Source of the DNA: Spirochaetota bacterium | Lineage (GTDB): Bacteria; Spirochaetota; UBA12135; COTS27 | DNA: 64,000 bases | NCBI GenBank assembly: GCA_013426755.1 | Contig: AP019861.1 | Span: 2,015,271-2,079,270 of the forward strand | Direction: 5' to 3' | Shown here: positions 1 to 9,247 of the stretch, in pieces | Layout of the letters: each line of letters begins with the position of its first letter | Position numbering within the stretch: position 1 is the stretch's first letter | Program-made: the position numbers and the translations under genes | The notes under the pieces: model-generated | Seen by the model: the letters and a program-made list of their open reading frames with translations, nothing else | Told to the model about the DNA's origin: nothing | The model's database searches: none

Positions 1-205
1 GGCGCTTAAACTGTATTACTGCGGGGGCATCGATGAGACAACTCCTAATAAAGAAGGCATTAAAGCCCATGGCAAGTACCTTAAAAGTGCGCTGACGTCT
101 TTATTAGCAGGAGACCCACCTCCAAGCAACCAGCAACCTAGTATAGGATGCAATATCAAGTGGAAGCCAGGCAATGCCCCAGCGTATTTCGCTGAAGCTC
201 CATGA
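1..205 (+). CDS. Thioredoxin-family (AhpC/TSA-like) protein, C-terminal part
   Basis: The left window edge cuts this gene; the readable frame begins at base 2 and ends at TGA 203-205. The last ~67 residues carry the C-terminal signature PSIGCNIKWKPGN followed by P-x-YF. This signature marks the family of ~190-residue thioredoxin-fold proteins annotated as thioredoxin family or peroxiredoxin-like. The active-site CxxC region lies outside the window, so redox activity cannot be checked. Its stop overlaps the start of the next gene in an ATGA arrangement, implying translational coupling and one operon. I infer a cytoplasmic redox or peroxide role from the family only. Confidence 0.75.
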   Translation, partial: ALKLYYCGGIDETTPNKEGIKAHGKYLKSALTSLLAGDPPPSNQQPSIGCNIKWKPGNAPAYFAEAP

Positions 206-1605
206 TAAATATCGCCTACGATGAAAAAATTCCTTACATCGAGGAAGTCATCGCACAGTGCAGCAAGCAATCACAACTGCCATTATCCGCCCATGCCTTT
301 ACTGGAACAGATACACCAGCAGAGATCATTGAGAAAGCGCAGCTAGCAACCGCTCGGGTTTTGATCGTCCGTTCGGTCACAAAGGTGCATGCAGACCTAC
401 TACTCAACAGCGCCGTTAAGATAGTCATCACGGCAACGGCAGGAGTAGACCATATTGATAAGAATTATCTAAAAAAACATCACATTGCATTAAAAACAAC
501 GCACGGAAGCAATGCAAATGCCGTTAGCGAATACGTGCTTGCAGTATTTTTAGCCTATCTTAGCGCACGGCAAAAATCACTTGAAAACAACTCGGAGCAC
601 TTCTCTATAAAACACATTCTACGCGAGACGTCGGTAGCGATCATTGGGTGTGGGAACATCGGATCGCGGCTCTACGCTACGTTTGAGCAGCTGGGTGTAA
701 ACGTCATAGGCTATGACCCGCCGTTATTAAAAAAAGCCTTAGCTCACCAGAGCCACCATGCGAAGCTAGAACGTTACAGTTCGTTAGCAGAAGTACACGG
801 GGCGGATTTTATTACCTTTCACGTTCCACTCACACATACAGGGCAAAATGCAACCTACCATATGTGTGATGAAAGATTTTTAACAGCGCTTAGAAAGAAA
901 CCTTGGATTGTCAATACGGCGCGCGGAGGTGTCGTCGATGAGATTGCAAGCATTGCCGCATTAAAACGCGGACTGATTGGTGGCATTGTCTTAGATGTCT
1001 GGGAGGGCGAACCTAAGATCAATCTAGCGGTATTAAATAAAACCATTTTTGCCACACCGCATATCGCAGGGTACTCTAAGGAGGCTAGTCTGCGAACTGC
1101 TAAAAAGATCTTCGATCACCTCTTAGCATGTGTAAAGGACGATCGTTTTCTTCCTATGACTCAAAAGAGCGGCAATCAATCTTCCCCCAGTCTCACCGCA
1201 CGATTTCACCCCCCACAGAGCGAGCAAATCAAACCTCAAAAGCTCAGTAACCTTAGCCTCTGGAATCCTGTCACAATGCAACTAGAACGTGACGTGGGCT
1301 GTCCGCTAGACTGTGAAGACGATGATAGCCTAATAAATTGGCTTGTTAATTTTTGTCTGCAAAGCAGCGCCGTACCCGCTCTGACAAGCGAACTCAAAAA
1401 ATATCACGCAACGAATCCCCAAACCAATAAAAGCAGTAAAACCAACCTCAGTGAAATAATCAATCCATTTCAAAGGCTACGCCAAGCCATGCGCCAACGC
1501 CACGAATGGAGTACGCTTTCTTTACTGGCAAGTCTAGATGAAAATTCCGCCCATCCGCTCACCACTAAAACACGTTGTATCATTAAAGCATTAGGGTTTA
1601 AGTAA
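202..1605 (+). CDS. pdxB: D-isomer 2-hydroxyacid dehydrogenase, erythronate-4-phosphate dehydrogenase (PdxB)-like
   Basis: This is an NAD-dependent dehydrogenase. PdxB oxidises 4-phosphoerythronate in the DXP-independent branch of pyridoxal phosphate synthesis. The Rossmann motif GCGNIGS is at residues 149-155. The catalytic set is Arg241 (NTARGG), Glu270 (DVWEGEP) and His287 (TPHIAGYS). The GYS after the catalytic His and the DVWE-x-EP stretch resemble PdxB more than SerA or lactate dehydrogenases. At 467 residues it exceeds the ~380 of PdxB. The region after ~320 is polar and matches no dimerisation domain that I can recognise. The start is fixed by the ATGA overlap with the upstream gene. 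Another hydroxyacid dehydrogenase activity remains possible. Confidence 0.7.
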   Translation: MINIAYDEKIPYIEEVIAQCSKQSQLPLSAHAFTGTDTPAEIIEKAQLATARVLIVRSVTKVHADLLLNSAVKIVITATAGVDHIDKNYLKKHHIALKTTHGSNANAVSEYVLAVFLAYLSARQKSLENNSEHFSIKHILRETSVAIIGCGNIGSRLYATFEQLGVNVIGYDPPLLKKALAHQSHHAKLERYSSLAEVHGADFITFHVPLTHTGQNATYHMCDERFLTALRKKPWIVNTARGGVVDEIASIAALKRGLIGGIVLDVWEGEPKINLAVLNKTIFATPHIAGYSKEASLRTAKKIFDHLLACVKDDRFLPMTQKSGNQSSPSLTARFHPPQSEQIKPQKLSNLSLWNPVTMQLERDVGCPLDCEDDDSLINWLVNFCLQSSAVPALTSELKKYHATNPQTNKSSKTNLSEIINPFQRLRQAMRQRHEWSTLSLLASLDENSAHPLTTKTRCIIKALGFK

Positions 1606-1670
1606 TTACAGGCTAAGTATTGACACATTGATATATTAACATAAAAACAAATGCACTACGGACATAAAAA

Positions 1671-1679
1671 TGTTATGAT
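1671..1679 (+). promoter_or_regulatory. Possible extended -10 promoter for the acetolactate synthase
   Basis: TGTTATGAT lies ~100 bp upstream of the next start codon, in an AT-rich 175 bp gap. It resembles an extended -10 element (TG-N-TATGAT). No good -35 hexamer sits 17 bp upstream, so this is a weak call. Confidence 0.3.
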
Positions 1680-1780
1680 CAAGTGTATAAGAGAATACTT
1701 CAATGACCTAATAAAACCATAACCACCTGTGATTAAAAATATAAAAAAATAAACAGAACAAGAGAATAAGAGAGGAAGCC

Positions 1781-3433
1781 ATGGAAAAACAAGCCGCTCA
1801 GCTATTTATAGAATGTTTAGAACGTGAAGGGGTACGGCATATATTTGCAGTACCTGGGGAAGAAAATTTAGATATATTAGAAGCGCTTCGAACGTCGCGT
1901 ATAGAGTTAGTATTGACACGACATGAACAAGGCGCTGGTTTTATGGCGGCTACTTATGGGAGGCTGACGGGCAAAGCGGGTGTGTGCATGGCGACCTTAG
2001 GTCCTGGCGCAACCAATCTCGTAACACCAGCCGCTTATGCGCAGTTAGCGGCATTTCCGTTAATTGTCCTCACGGGGCAGAAACCCATAAAAAAGAGCAA
2101 GCAAGGAAGATTTCAGATCGTTGACGTCGTAGAAATGATGCGTCCTTTGACGAAACACGCTGTGCAAGTCATTCACGGCAATACCATTCCAACGATTGTT
2201 CGCGAAGCGTTTAGACTAGCACAAGAGGAACGTCCTGGTGCGGTGCATATCGAATTACCTGAAGACATTGCCCGTGAGAAAACACATACAAAGCCGATTC
2301 CCTCAGCGCGCACCTACTACCCGCAGGTGCATATGAAAGCCATTAACCAGGCGGCAGCCATGATCGATGCAGCCAAATTCCCGCTTGTACTGCTTGGAGC
2401 AGGCGCTAATCGCAATCGCATTTCTAAGGCGAGCAGTGATTTTATTGATCACACAGGCATTCCGTTTTTCAATACCCAAATGGGCAAAGGCGTTATCGAT
2501 GAACGGCATGAATTATTCATTGGAACAACGGCTCTATCTAGCGATGATTATGTGCACTGTATTATCGACCGCGCAGACTTGATTATCAATGTCGGACATG
2601 ACGTTATTGAAAAGCCGCCTTTTTTTATGCAGCAAGGGGGCAAGCTAGTCATTCACATTAATTTCTTCTCAGCCGTCATCGATGAGATCTACTTCCCCCA
2701 AGTAGAGCTCGTAGGCGATATTGCTTCTACGCTAAATGCCCTTAAAGAAAGACTTGCACCTAAATCCGCCCGTCATAAAGAATATATCGATCGCGTTAGA
2801 AGTGAGTTTGCTAACCATTTCCATGAGCAGTGCAGATCAAACGATGATGCTAAGAAACCAACACCGCAGAAGGTTGTCGCTATTTTACGTGAAGTGATGC
2901 CAGATAATGGCGTTATCGCCTTAGACAATGGCGTTTATAAACTGTGGTTTGCTCGCAATTATCCTACCTATGAAACGAATACGCTATTACTGGATAATGC
3001 CCTAGCGACAATGGGCGCTGGGCTTCCTTCGGCGCTTGCGGTAAAAATGTTTAAACCTGAGCGTAAAGTGATTGCAGTCTGTGGAGACGGTGGATTTATG
3101 ATGAATTCGCAGGAATTAGAAACAGCCGTCCGCTTAAATCTAGACGTGGTTGTTATCGTGTTACGTGACGATGCGTATGGAATGATCAAGTGGAAACAGG
3201 CGGGAATGGGACTGCCTGGCTATGGACTGGACTATGGCAATCCTGACTTTATCGCTTATGCGAAGGCCTACGGCGCTCAGGGATGGAGTGTACGAACAGC
3301 TGGTACGCTCAAAGAAACGATCGCAGCATGCCTTAATATTAAGGGCGTTCACTTAGTCGAAGTACTTATCGATTACAGTGAGAATGAAAAACATCTCATC
3401 GATGACCTTAAAAGCAAGACGTGTCTTATTTAA
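1781..3433 (+). CDS. alsS: Acetolactate synthase (thiamine diphosphate enzyme, AlsS/orphan IlvB type)
   Basis: The enzyme condenses two pyruvates to 2-acetolactate with TPP and Mg2+. Its 550 residues give the standard three-domain layout. The N-terminal PYR domain has catalytic Glu49 in RHEQGAGFMA. The central domain carries the GAGANRNR region. The C-terminal PP domain has the TPP-binding GDGGFMMNSQELET stretch near residue 434. The VDVVEMMRPLTK segment is typical of stand-alone acetolactate synthases rather than oxidases. There is no small regulatory subunit gene next door, which favours a catabolic or orphan enzyme over branched-chain biosynthesis. GAGAGGAAG just upstream of the ATG is a strong ribosome binding site, unusual in this window. 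Confidence 0.85.
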   Translation: MEKQAAQLFIECLEREGVRHIFAVPGEENLDILEALRTSRIELVLTRHEQGAGFMAATYGRLTGKAGVCMATLGPGATNLVTPAAYAQLAAFPLIVLTGQKPIKKSKQGRFQIVDVVEMMRPLTKHAVQVIHGNTIPTIVREAFRLAQEERPGAVHIELPEDIAREKTHTKPIPSARTYYPQVHMKAINQAAAMIDAAKFPLVLLGAGANRNRISKASSDFIDHTGIPFFNTQMGKGVIDERHELFIGTTALSSDDYVHCIIDRADLIINVGHDVIEKPPFFMQQGGKLVIHINFFSAVIDEIYFPQVELVGDIASTLNALKERLAPKSARHKEYIDRVRSEFANHFHEQCRSNDDAKKPTPQKVVAILREVMPDNGVIALDNGVYKLWFARNYPTYETNTLLLDNALATMGAGLPSALAVKMFKPERKVIAVCGDGGFMMNSQELETAVRLNLDVVVIVLRDDAYGMIKWKQAGMGLPGYGLDYGNPDFIAYAKAYGAQGWSVRTAGTLKETIAACLNIKGVHLVEVLIDYSENEKHLIDDLKSKTCLI

Positions 3434-3462
3434 TAATAGCAGTCACTGTAAATTATTGTAAA

Positions 3463-4812
3463 TTACTGTAAATTATCCACAGTACTTCCACACCAGAAGT
3501 GTTCGCACTCATTAAAAGCATTGTCGCTGGTCTTAATAGCAGTTCTAATATCATTCATCATCCGTGTCATCTGAGCGATATTGTGTTCTGAGAGAATCGT
3601 CAATGCGGCAATTTCTTTAGCTTTGATAAGGTGATGTAAGTAGGCACGTGAGTAGGGGTAGGTTTTATGTGGAGTGGGCGTTGTTGGGTCTAGCGGCGTG
3701 TGGTCGTGACGGAAGCGGGCGTTGTTGAGGTTGAGAATGCCGCTGGGTGTGAGAGCGGCTGGGACAATGGCATGGCCGTGGCGAGCCATCCGTGTGGGAG
3801 CAACGCAATCAAACGTAGCAATACCTGCGCGAACGCCATAAAAAATACTACTTCGATCGCCAATACCCAGTAAATGAAGTGGAATGGGGTTAGCTTTGAT
3901 CTTTTTGTGGTCGTACACGAGTTTTGTTGTTAAGGAGACAATACGTTGCATCTCGGCTTGGGTTTTACCTAAGGAGCCGCCGATAGCTAGGGAGAAGAAG
4001 TTCATATTAAGGAGGGTTTGTGCGCTGCGTTTTCTTAAATGCGGGTAAACGCCGCCTTGGAGGACACCGTAGCACGCTTGCTTGGTGGCTGTGGTGTATT
4101 TTTGATAAGCTTGATAGGAGCGGTGTGCCCATCTGAGACTTCGTTCCATGGCGAGTTCTGTATAGGAGGGTGAGGCGTGATAGGGGGTGCATTCGTCTAG
4201 TTGGACGGCGAGATCGACGCTAAATTTAGCTTGAAGGTGCATGGCTTGTTCTGGTGAGAGGAATACTTTTGAACCGTCAATATAAGATTTAAATGTAGCG
4301 CCTTGTTCTGTGATTTTGATAAGCGCTGGTGGTAAAATCGGAGATGACTTCGGAGATGAGTTAGAAGACGACTTAGAAGACGATTTAGGAGACGGGTTAG
4401 GAGATTTGGGAGGCAGGTTTGCTGTACGTTTGATCTCTTTGGAGACGGAGCCGAAGCCCATGGCGAAGATCTGGTAGCCGCCTGAGTCTGTTAATAGCGG
4501 TCCGTCCCATCCCATAAATTTGTGAAGACCGCCTGCTGTTTCGATAAGATCGGCACCTGGTCTTAGCATGAGGTGGTAAGTATTGGCGAGAATGATTTGC
4601 ACGCCGAGGTCTTTGAGTCGATAGGTGGGCACAGCTTTGATTGCGCCGCGTGTTGCACAGAAGATAAAGGCTGGTGTGTGTACGGTACCGTGTGGTGTGG
4701 CGAGGATTCCCGTATGGGCGTGTGAGGTGGTACTTTTATGCGTGAGCGTGTAAGCAAAAGGGGTGGGTGGAGATATCACTACGATAACAGATGGCAATGA
4801 AACAGATGGCAA
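3463..4812 (-). CDS. tgt: Queuine tRNA-ribosyltransferase
   Basis: Tgt exchanges the wobble guanine of GUN-anticodon tRNAs for queuine or preQ1. Asp109 (TDSGGYQIF) and the nucleophile Asp335 (FDCVAPTRMARHG) are present, as is the YSRAYLHHL segment. Two oddities are visible. Residues ~136-160 are a Ser/Lys/Pro-rich linker inserted in the barrel. The zinc site is also altered: the usual CxCxxC before YSRAYL is replaced at ~376-384 by Thr/Pro/His/Lys residues, although the later His410 of the site remains. The true start may be ~15 codons downstream, since the first residues match no family sequence. It lies 4 bp after the transporter gene, clearly one operon. Confidence 0.88.
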   Translation of the reverse strand: MPSVSLPSVIVVISPPTPFAYTLTHKSTTSHAHTGILATPHGTVHTPAFIFCATRGAIKAVPTYRLKDLGVQIILANTYHLMLRPGADLIETAGGLHKFMGWDGPLLTDSGGYQIFAMGFGSVSKEIKRTANLPPKSPNPSPKSSSKSSSNSSPKSSPILPPALIKITEQGATFKSYIDGSKVFLSPEQAMHLQAKFSVDLAVQLDECTPYHASPSYTELAMERSLRWAHRSYQAYQKYTTATKQACYGVLQGGVYPHLRKRSAQTLLNMNFFSLAIGGSLGKTQAEMQRIVSLTTKLVYDHKKIKANPIPLHLLGIGDRSSIFYGVRAGIATFDCVAPTRMARHGHAIVPAALTPSGILNLNNARFRHDHTPLDPTTPTPHKTYPYSRAYLHHLIKAKEIAALTILSEHNIAQMTRMMNDIRTAIKTSDNAFNECEHFWCGSTVDNLQ

Positions 4813-4816
4813 TAAC

Positions 4817-5572
4817 TTAGAGACGAAGTGCTTTGGGTTTAAAAAATCGCGCTAAGTAAATAAAAGGGGTATCTAGCAGAGCGTAGAGGATGCGCAGAGC
4901 GTAGGTGCCTAAGATATAGGTGAAGATGAGTTCTTTCGTAGCGATTGGATTCTTGGCGAGCAGGACAAAGGCAATGAATGAAAAAACGGCGTTGTCAATG
5001 AGCGTCGATAGGATAGTGGAGAAATTATTTCTAACAAAGAGCCATTTACTGTGGGTGCGTTTTTTGATGGCGCTGTAAATGAAAATATCTAGCGACTGGC
5101 TTATGAGAAAGGCTGTGAGGCTTGCGACAAAGATCGCTGGGACGGGCTGGAAGAGGTGGATGAGTGCGGGGTGAATGGTGAGGGCCCACTGGTAATCAGC
5201 TCCTGCTTGGGCGGGCGTGAGCGGTGCGAAGGCAAGGAGCAATGTTGTGAGGATTGTCCATAGGAGAAGTGCTGCGAAGGAGAGCAAGACACCTTTTCTG
5301 GCGGCGGCGGGATTGTAATATTCGGAGAGCAGATCGGTAGCGAGGTAAATAGAAGAAAACAAGGCGGTTCCGAGTGCGACGGGCGACTGCAAAAATTCAA
5401 AATAAGACACCTTGAGCACCTGCAAATTGGCGCCAATGATAGCTACTGCCATATAGACGTACAAACCTGCTTGGCCGCCGTATTTAAAGAATAGTAGTAA
5501 TACAGTCGCATACACTCCCAATGACAATAAAGCAACCCAGAAGGGGTCTAGTTGCATGAGAAAAGAAGACAT
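4817..5572 (-). CDS. yhhQ: Queuosine precursor transporter (YhhQ/VUT family, DUF165)
   Basis: This is an integral inner-membrane protein of 251 residues with about six hydrophobic segments. It has the family signature SIYLATDLLSEYY near residue 80, SQSLDIFIYS near 160, and the RNNFST...LIDN stretch near 180. Family members import queuosine precursors such as preQ0, preQ1 or queuine. The gene is immediately upstream of tgt with a 4 bp gap, so import and insertion of the base into tRNA are encoded together. This suggests that the organism salvages rather than makes the base; the biosynthetic queCDEF genes are not in this window. I see no convincing preQ1 riboswitch in the leader. Confidence 0.88.
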   Translation of the reverse strand: MSSFLMQLDPFWVALLSLGVYATVLLLFFKYGGQAGLYVYMAVAIIGANLQVLKVSYFEFLQSPVALGTALFSSIYLATDLLSEYYNPAAARKGVLLSFAALLLWTILTTLLLAFAPLTPAQAGADYQWALTIHPALIHLFQPVPAIFVASLTAFLISQSLDIFIYSAIKKRTHSKWLFVRNNFSTILSTLIDNAVFSFIAFVLLAKNPIATKELIFTYILGTYALRILYALLDTPFIYLARFFKPKALRL

Positions 5573-6246
5573 GACGAGAGAAGCGGTATTCTTACAAAAT
5601 TTTTAATGAACAGCAGCGCATTAATGGACAGCAAAAGATATAAAGAACCGTAGCGAATTAATGGACAGCAGAGGATATAAGGAACAGAAGCGGATAATGT
5701 GATAATAATAACATAAGACAGGTGACTTAATGTATGATTTACTGTAAATGACAAGGAATACGAAATATTGAGGTTGATAGTCGTTAGCAATAAATCGCAA
5801 CCATCGGCAGCAAATTATCATCATCGGCAGTAAATTATCATCATCGGTAGTAAATTATCATCGGCAATAAATCACAACAAATCGCAATCACTAGCAGTCA
5901 AAATTTATAAAAGCCAGTGAAAGAATGTGTTAAAATGTCTTAAAATGTCTTAAAAACCACCTTATCACCAGAATTCAATGATATAATAGGTGATAGGAAG
6001 CCATTTCTACAACGCCATGCTATAATATGGTATAGAATGTATAATGAGAATAATGAGGATACTTTATCCGTATACTAGAAGGATAGGGGAAAAGAGAGGA
6101 TAGAGAGTGAGAATGAAAGATTAGCCGTAATATAAAAACCGAGTGCATTAAGCGAATAAACTGTAAGCGAATAAACCGTAAGTTCAAGTAGTTAAAATAA
6201 GAAAACATTTAAGCTAAGCGAAAGAGTTTAGTTAGAAGCAAGCCCT
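5573..6246. other. AT-rich gap between divergent yhhQ and rpsF, with short repeats
   Basis: No credible gene. A 20 bp unit containing ATCATCGGCAGTAAATT repeats about 3.5 times at 5801-5868, and an 11 bp AATGTCTTAAA unit repeats at about 5931-5957. The stretch TATAATATGGTATAGAATG near 6021 offers -10-like sequences pointing to rpsF, but none has a clear partner -35. Confidence 0.6.
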
Positions 6247-6996
6247 ATGATTAGAAAATATGAAATTCTATTTTTATTCTCGCAGAGAGAAGACATTTAC
6301 AAAGACAGTTTGAAGGTGACTAAGAACTTGTTTGAAGAGATTGGAATAAAGATCACGAAAGAAGAGGACATGGGAACAAAAGAATTGGCTTATCCTGTGA
6401 AGAAGCATACCCATGGGCATTATCATGTATTTTATGTGACGGCAGAAAGCACGCGGATACGGAAATTGGAGCATGAATTGGCGTTAGAAGAGAAAATTTT
6501 ACGCTATCTGGTGTTAGGCATTGACGACAATGCGGAGAAATTCCTATTTAACAAAGAATACAAGCATTACCACCACAGAAAAGCGGCTGAGTACACCAAG
6601 CAATACGAAGAATTCCAGAAACAACGTGAATTGGAAGCGAGTCATGTCAATGCGGGTGGGCGCAGTAGTGGTGAAGTAGAAATGGCAGGTGAAATGGCAG
6701 GTGAAGTGGCGAGTACTTATAATAGTAAGGAGCAGCAGGCGGGTACTGGTGAGCGAATCGCTACAATGGACGTTGCTACGAAGCCTTTGTCTACAAATAC
6801 CGATCATACAGAGGGTACAGAAAGTACAGAGAATGCGGAGAGTGGCGAAGCTACGGGGGATACGACTCCTAAGACTTCTACGACTCCTACTGGTGAAATG
6901 AATGCTAGTAAAATGAATGCTGGTGATGTGGAGGGAGCGAATTTGAACACGGCCTCTACTGAGGGGAATGATTCTACTGTTAAGGGGAGTCATTAG
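6247..6996 (+). CDS. rpsF: 30S ribosomal protein S6 with a long acidic C-terminal tail
   Basis: Residues 1-~95 are a normal S6 (MIRKYEILFLF start, KELAYPVKKH-like core, RYLVLG end of domain), which binds 16S rRNA with S18 on the platform of the small subunit. Normal S6 is ~95-135 residues; this one has 249. The extra ~120 residues are Thr/Glu/Gly/Ala/Met/Asn rich with repeats such as GEMAGEVA and NAGDVEG, and are probably disordered. The usual neighbours ssb and rpsR are missing here; the next genes are a DUF2232 protein and rplI. Confidence 0.9.
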   Translation: MIRKYEILFLFSQREDIYKDSLKVTKNLFEEIGIKITKEEDMGTKELAYPVKKHTHGHYHVFYVTAESTRIRKLEHELALEEKILRYLVLGIDDNAEKFLFNKEYKHYHHRKAAEYTKQYEEFQKQRELEASHVNAGGRSSGEVEMAGEMAGEVASTYNSKEQQAGTGERIATMDVATKPLSTNTDHTEGTESTENAESGEATGDTTPKTSTTPTGEMNASKMNAGDVEGANLNTASTEGNDSTVKGSH

Positions 6997-7054
6997 GTTT
7001 GAGTGGTGAATGAAACTAGTTTTTTAGAGATTGCAATCATGAAAAAGTCTGTAT

Positions 7055-8146
7055 GTGAAACCTAGTACACCTGTTAAGCCTGTAATTCCCTTATTGGTAC
7101 TCTGTTTATTTTTGAGTGTATTGCCGATAGCACCTGGTCAGAATTTTCATGGTTTTATTGTGCCGGCGTTATTTTACCACTGTGTGACGCAGCAGCGGTC
7201 TATGGGTTTGTTATTTGCGTTGGTGTTGGTGTTGGCGGTTGTAGAATACGGAGCGTTGAATCTTTACTACGCTGGCAATGACGAGATAGCGGGTGATCTC
7301 AAGCGGATTTTGATGTGGGAGAAGCCATTTTTCATCTTGTTGTTAGCGTTTGCAATATTTATCTTACTGGATAAGATGACCGTTTCCATTGGCATTATGA
7401 TCGTTATTCTTACGGTGACAATGTTGATTCATACGGCAATGACGTCGGTGATGTTGAAGGTGCAGGGTGGATATCGGTATGTGGATTTTGTGTTTGCGGA
7501 ATTCAATGTAGCTGAGTTTCATCGGATGCTACTTGATCGGGTTGTGCGTGGTGGTGGAGAAGAGGTGCAGGCGAGGACAATTATCAATTGGACGTTCTCT
7601 CAATTACCCATGATCAATATGGTAAGCAATTTACTCTATACGCTGTTACTGTCGCGTCTTTTTTACAAGCGCTTGGTGGGGCTGCGCAATGAAATTTTCC
7701 TCAGTTTTCGGTTACCAGGCGTAGTCAATGTGGTTTTTCTAATCAGTTGGGGTGTATCGTTGGTACTTTTTTTTACAAGTCAATCTGTCACACCGCCTAC
7801 GGTGGTTACGGTCAGTCATGTTGTGGAGCATGGGAGTGGTTTAGGTGGTGGGTTGTTGATGCGGCATGTTTTGTTTGGGGGTGTGATTTCTGTATTATTG
7901 GTGTTGATGGTGTTGTATAGTCTGCAGGGGTTGTCGTGTTTGGCTTTTTATGTGAAGGCGTTTGGGTTGGTACGAACGAGGCGGCGCATGATCAATGTTC
8001 TGATTTTAGCGAGTTTGGTGGTGGTGGCGGTGATTATTTCTGCTGGATATGTGGTGATGTTGTTATTTGGGGTGTTATTTTTGCTGGGTGTTTTGGATCA
8101 ATGGCGTAATTTCCGTGGCATTGTCATTAAAAGGGTTATTAGATAG
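7055..8146 (+). CDS. DUF2232 family polytopic membrane protein (YybS-like)
   Basis: A 363-residue protein with about eight hydrophobic helices and few charged residues. The C-terminal stretch QGLSCLAFYVKAFGL, then ...FLLGVLDQWRNFR, matches the DUF2232 end signature. In many bacteria the family sits beside rpsF, rpsR, rplI and dnaB, as here. Its function is unknown; energy-coupling-type membrane roles have been proposed. The start is uncertain: GTG 7055 is used, CTG 7049 is in frame, an in-frame TGA lies at 7040, and the nearby ATG codons are out of frame. Confidence 0.75.
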   Translation: MKPSTPVKPVIPLLVLCLFLSVLPIAPGQNFHGFIVPALFYHCVTQQRSMGLLFALVLVLAVVEYGALNLYYAGNDEIAGDLKRILMWEKPFFILLLAFAIFILLDKMTVSIGIMIVILTVTMLIHTAMTSVMLKVQGGYRYVDFVFAEFNVAEFHRMLLDRVVRGGGEEVQARTIINWTFSQLPMINMVSNLLYTLLLSRLFYKRLVGLRNEIFLSFRLPGVVNVVFLISWGVSLVLFFTSQSVTPPTVVTVSHVVEHGSGLGGGLLMRHVLFGGVISVLLVLMVLYSLQGLSCLAFYVKAFGLVRTRRRMINVLILASLVVVAVIISAGYVVMLLFGVLFLLGVLDQWRNFRGIVIKRVIR

Positions 8147-8760
8147 CAAATAATGATATAATTGATGCAATTAATACCATTAACGTAATTAATACCATTA
8201 ACGTAATTAATACCATCCATAGAATTAATACAATCAATACAATTGATACCATTAATACTAGTATTAATACCATCAATACGATAGCATTAATACAATTGAT
8301 ACCATTAATACTAGAATTAATACCATCAATACGACAGCATTAATACAATTGATACCATTAATACTAGAATTAACACCATCAGTACGATAGCATTAATACA
8401 ATTGATACCATTAATACTAGAATTAATACCATCAATACGATAGCATTAATACAATTGATACCATTAATACTAGAATTGATATAATAAAATTGATATAATA
8501 ATAGAATACTAATCGGCGGTGTAAAATTTGTGACTCGTTAATAACAAGTACACGCAAGTAAAAAAAATCTATTTTCAGCATGTATTAAAGCGGTGAGTGG
8601 AGATAAGCTATTAAAACTGTATAAAAAGCAGCAAAATACAATGAAATGCAATGAAATGAACTACAATGAACTACAACAAAATACCATAAAATACTATAAA
8701 ATATAACAAAATACCATAAATTATAAAAGAAAAAAGAAAAAGAAAAAGAATTTTGTAGCA
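8147..8760. repeat. 53 bp palindrome-bearing tandem array before rplI
   Basis: After ~19 bp ATTAATACCATTAACGT repeats (8160-8210), a 53 bp unit repeats five times from 8248 to ~8512 at exact spacing (starts 8248, 8301, 8354, 8407, 8460). The first unit holds the perfect 18 bp palindrome ATTAATACTAGTATTAAT; later units differ in the centre by one base. The remainder to 8760 is A-rich with TACAATGAACTACAA and ATACCATAAAAT short repeats. No gene or clear promoter is seen. Confidence 0.85.
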
Positions 8761-9216
8761 ATGGAAATTATTTTAATCAAAGAAGTGAGTACCTTAGGCA
8801 ATCCTGGTGATATAGTTACGGTGAAGAACGGGTATGCGCGTAATTATCTTATACCGCAGAAATTGGCGGTTCGCAAAACGGCGACAAGCCTTAAAATTTT
8901 AGAGAAGCAGCGGGCGGATTTTGATAAAATCATCGCTGAGCGGTCGACGACGTACAGTGATCTGTTAGAGCGTATTAAAGAAATTGAAGCGGTGACGATA
9001 CCTGTTAAGGCGAGTAAAGAAGGCAAATTGTATGCGGCTATCAATGTGATGACTATTCAAGAATATCTAACCACGTTGTATAACATTGAGATTGACAAGC
9101 AAAAGATTATTATCAGAAAGCCTATAAAGACGTTAGGTGAGCACCCGGTGACGATTATGATCTCAAAGCAGCATAAAACGACACTCAATGTCATTACAGA
9201 GCTGTTAGAAACATAA
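8761..9216 (+). CDS. rplI: 50S ribosomal protein L9
   Basis: At 151 residues this is a full-length L9. The N-terminal rRNA-binding domain has VSTLGNPGDIVTVKNGYARN followed by YLIPQKLA. A connecting helix and a C-terminal domain with KLYAAINV and GEHPVTIMI follow. It binds 23S rRNA at the base of the L1 stalk. The upstream sequence is A-rich and has no Shine-Dalgarno motif. It lies upstream of dnaB, the common bacterial order. Confidence 0.95.
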   Translation: MEIILIKEVSTLGNPGDIVTVKNGYARNYLIPQKLAVRKTATSLKILEKQRADFDKIIAERSTTYSDLLERIKEIEAVTIPVKASKEGKLYAAINVMTIQEYLTTLYNIEIDKQKIIIRKPIKTLGEHPVTIMISKQHKTTLNVITELLET

Positions 9217-9247
9217 TTTGCGTTCTAGCCATTCTTACGTTCTAACA

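Noticed and set aside
5573-5720. preQ1 riboswitch before the queuosine transporter
   Set aside because: The leader lacks the short hairpin and A-rich tail of known preQ1 classes.
6544-6993. 149-codon minus-strand frame under rpsF
   Set aside because: Shadow of the low-complexity rpsF tail; Ser/Thr/His-rich with no family.
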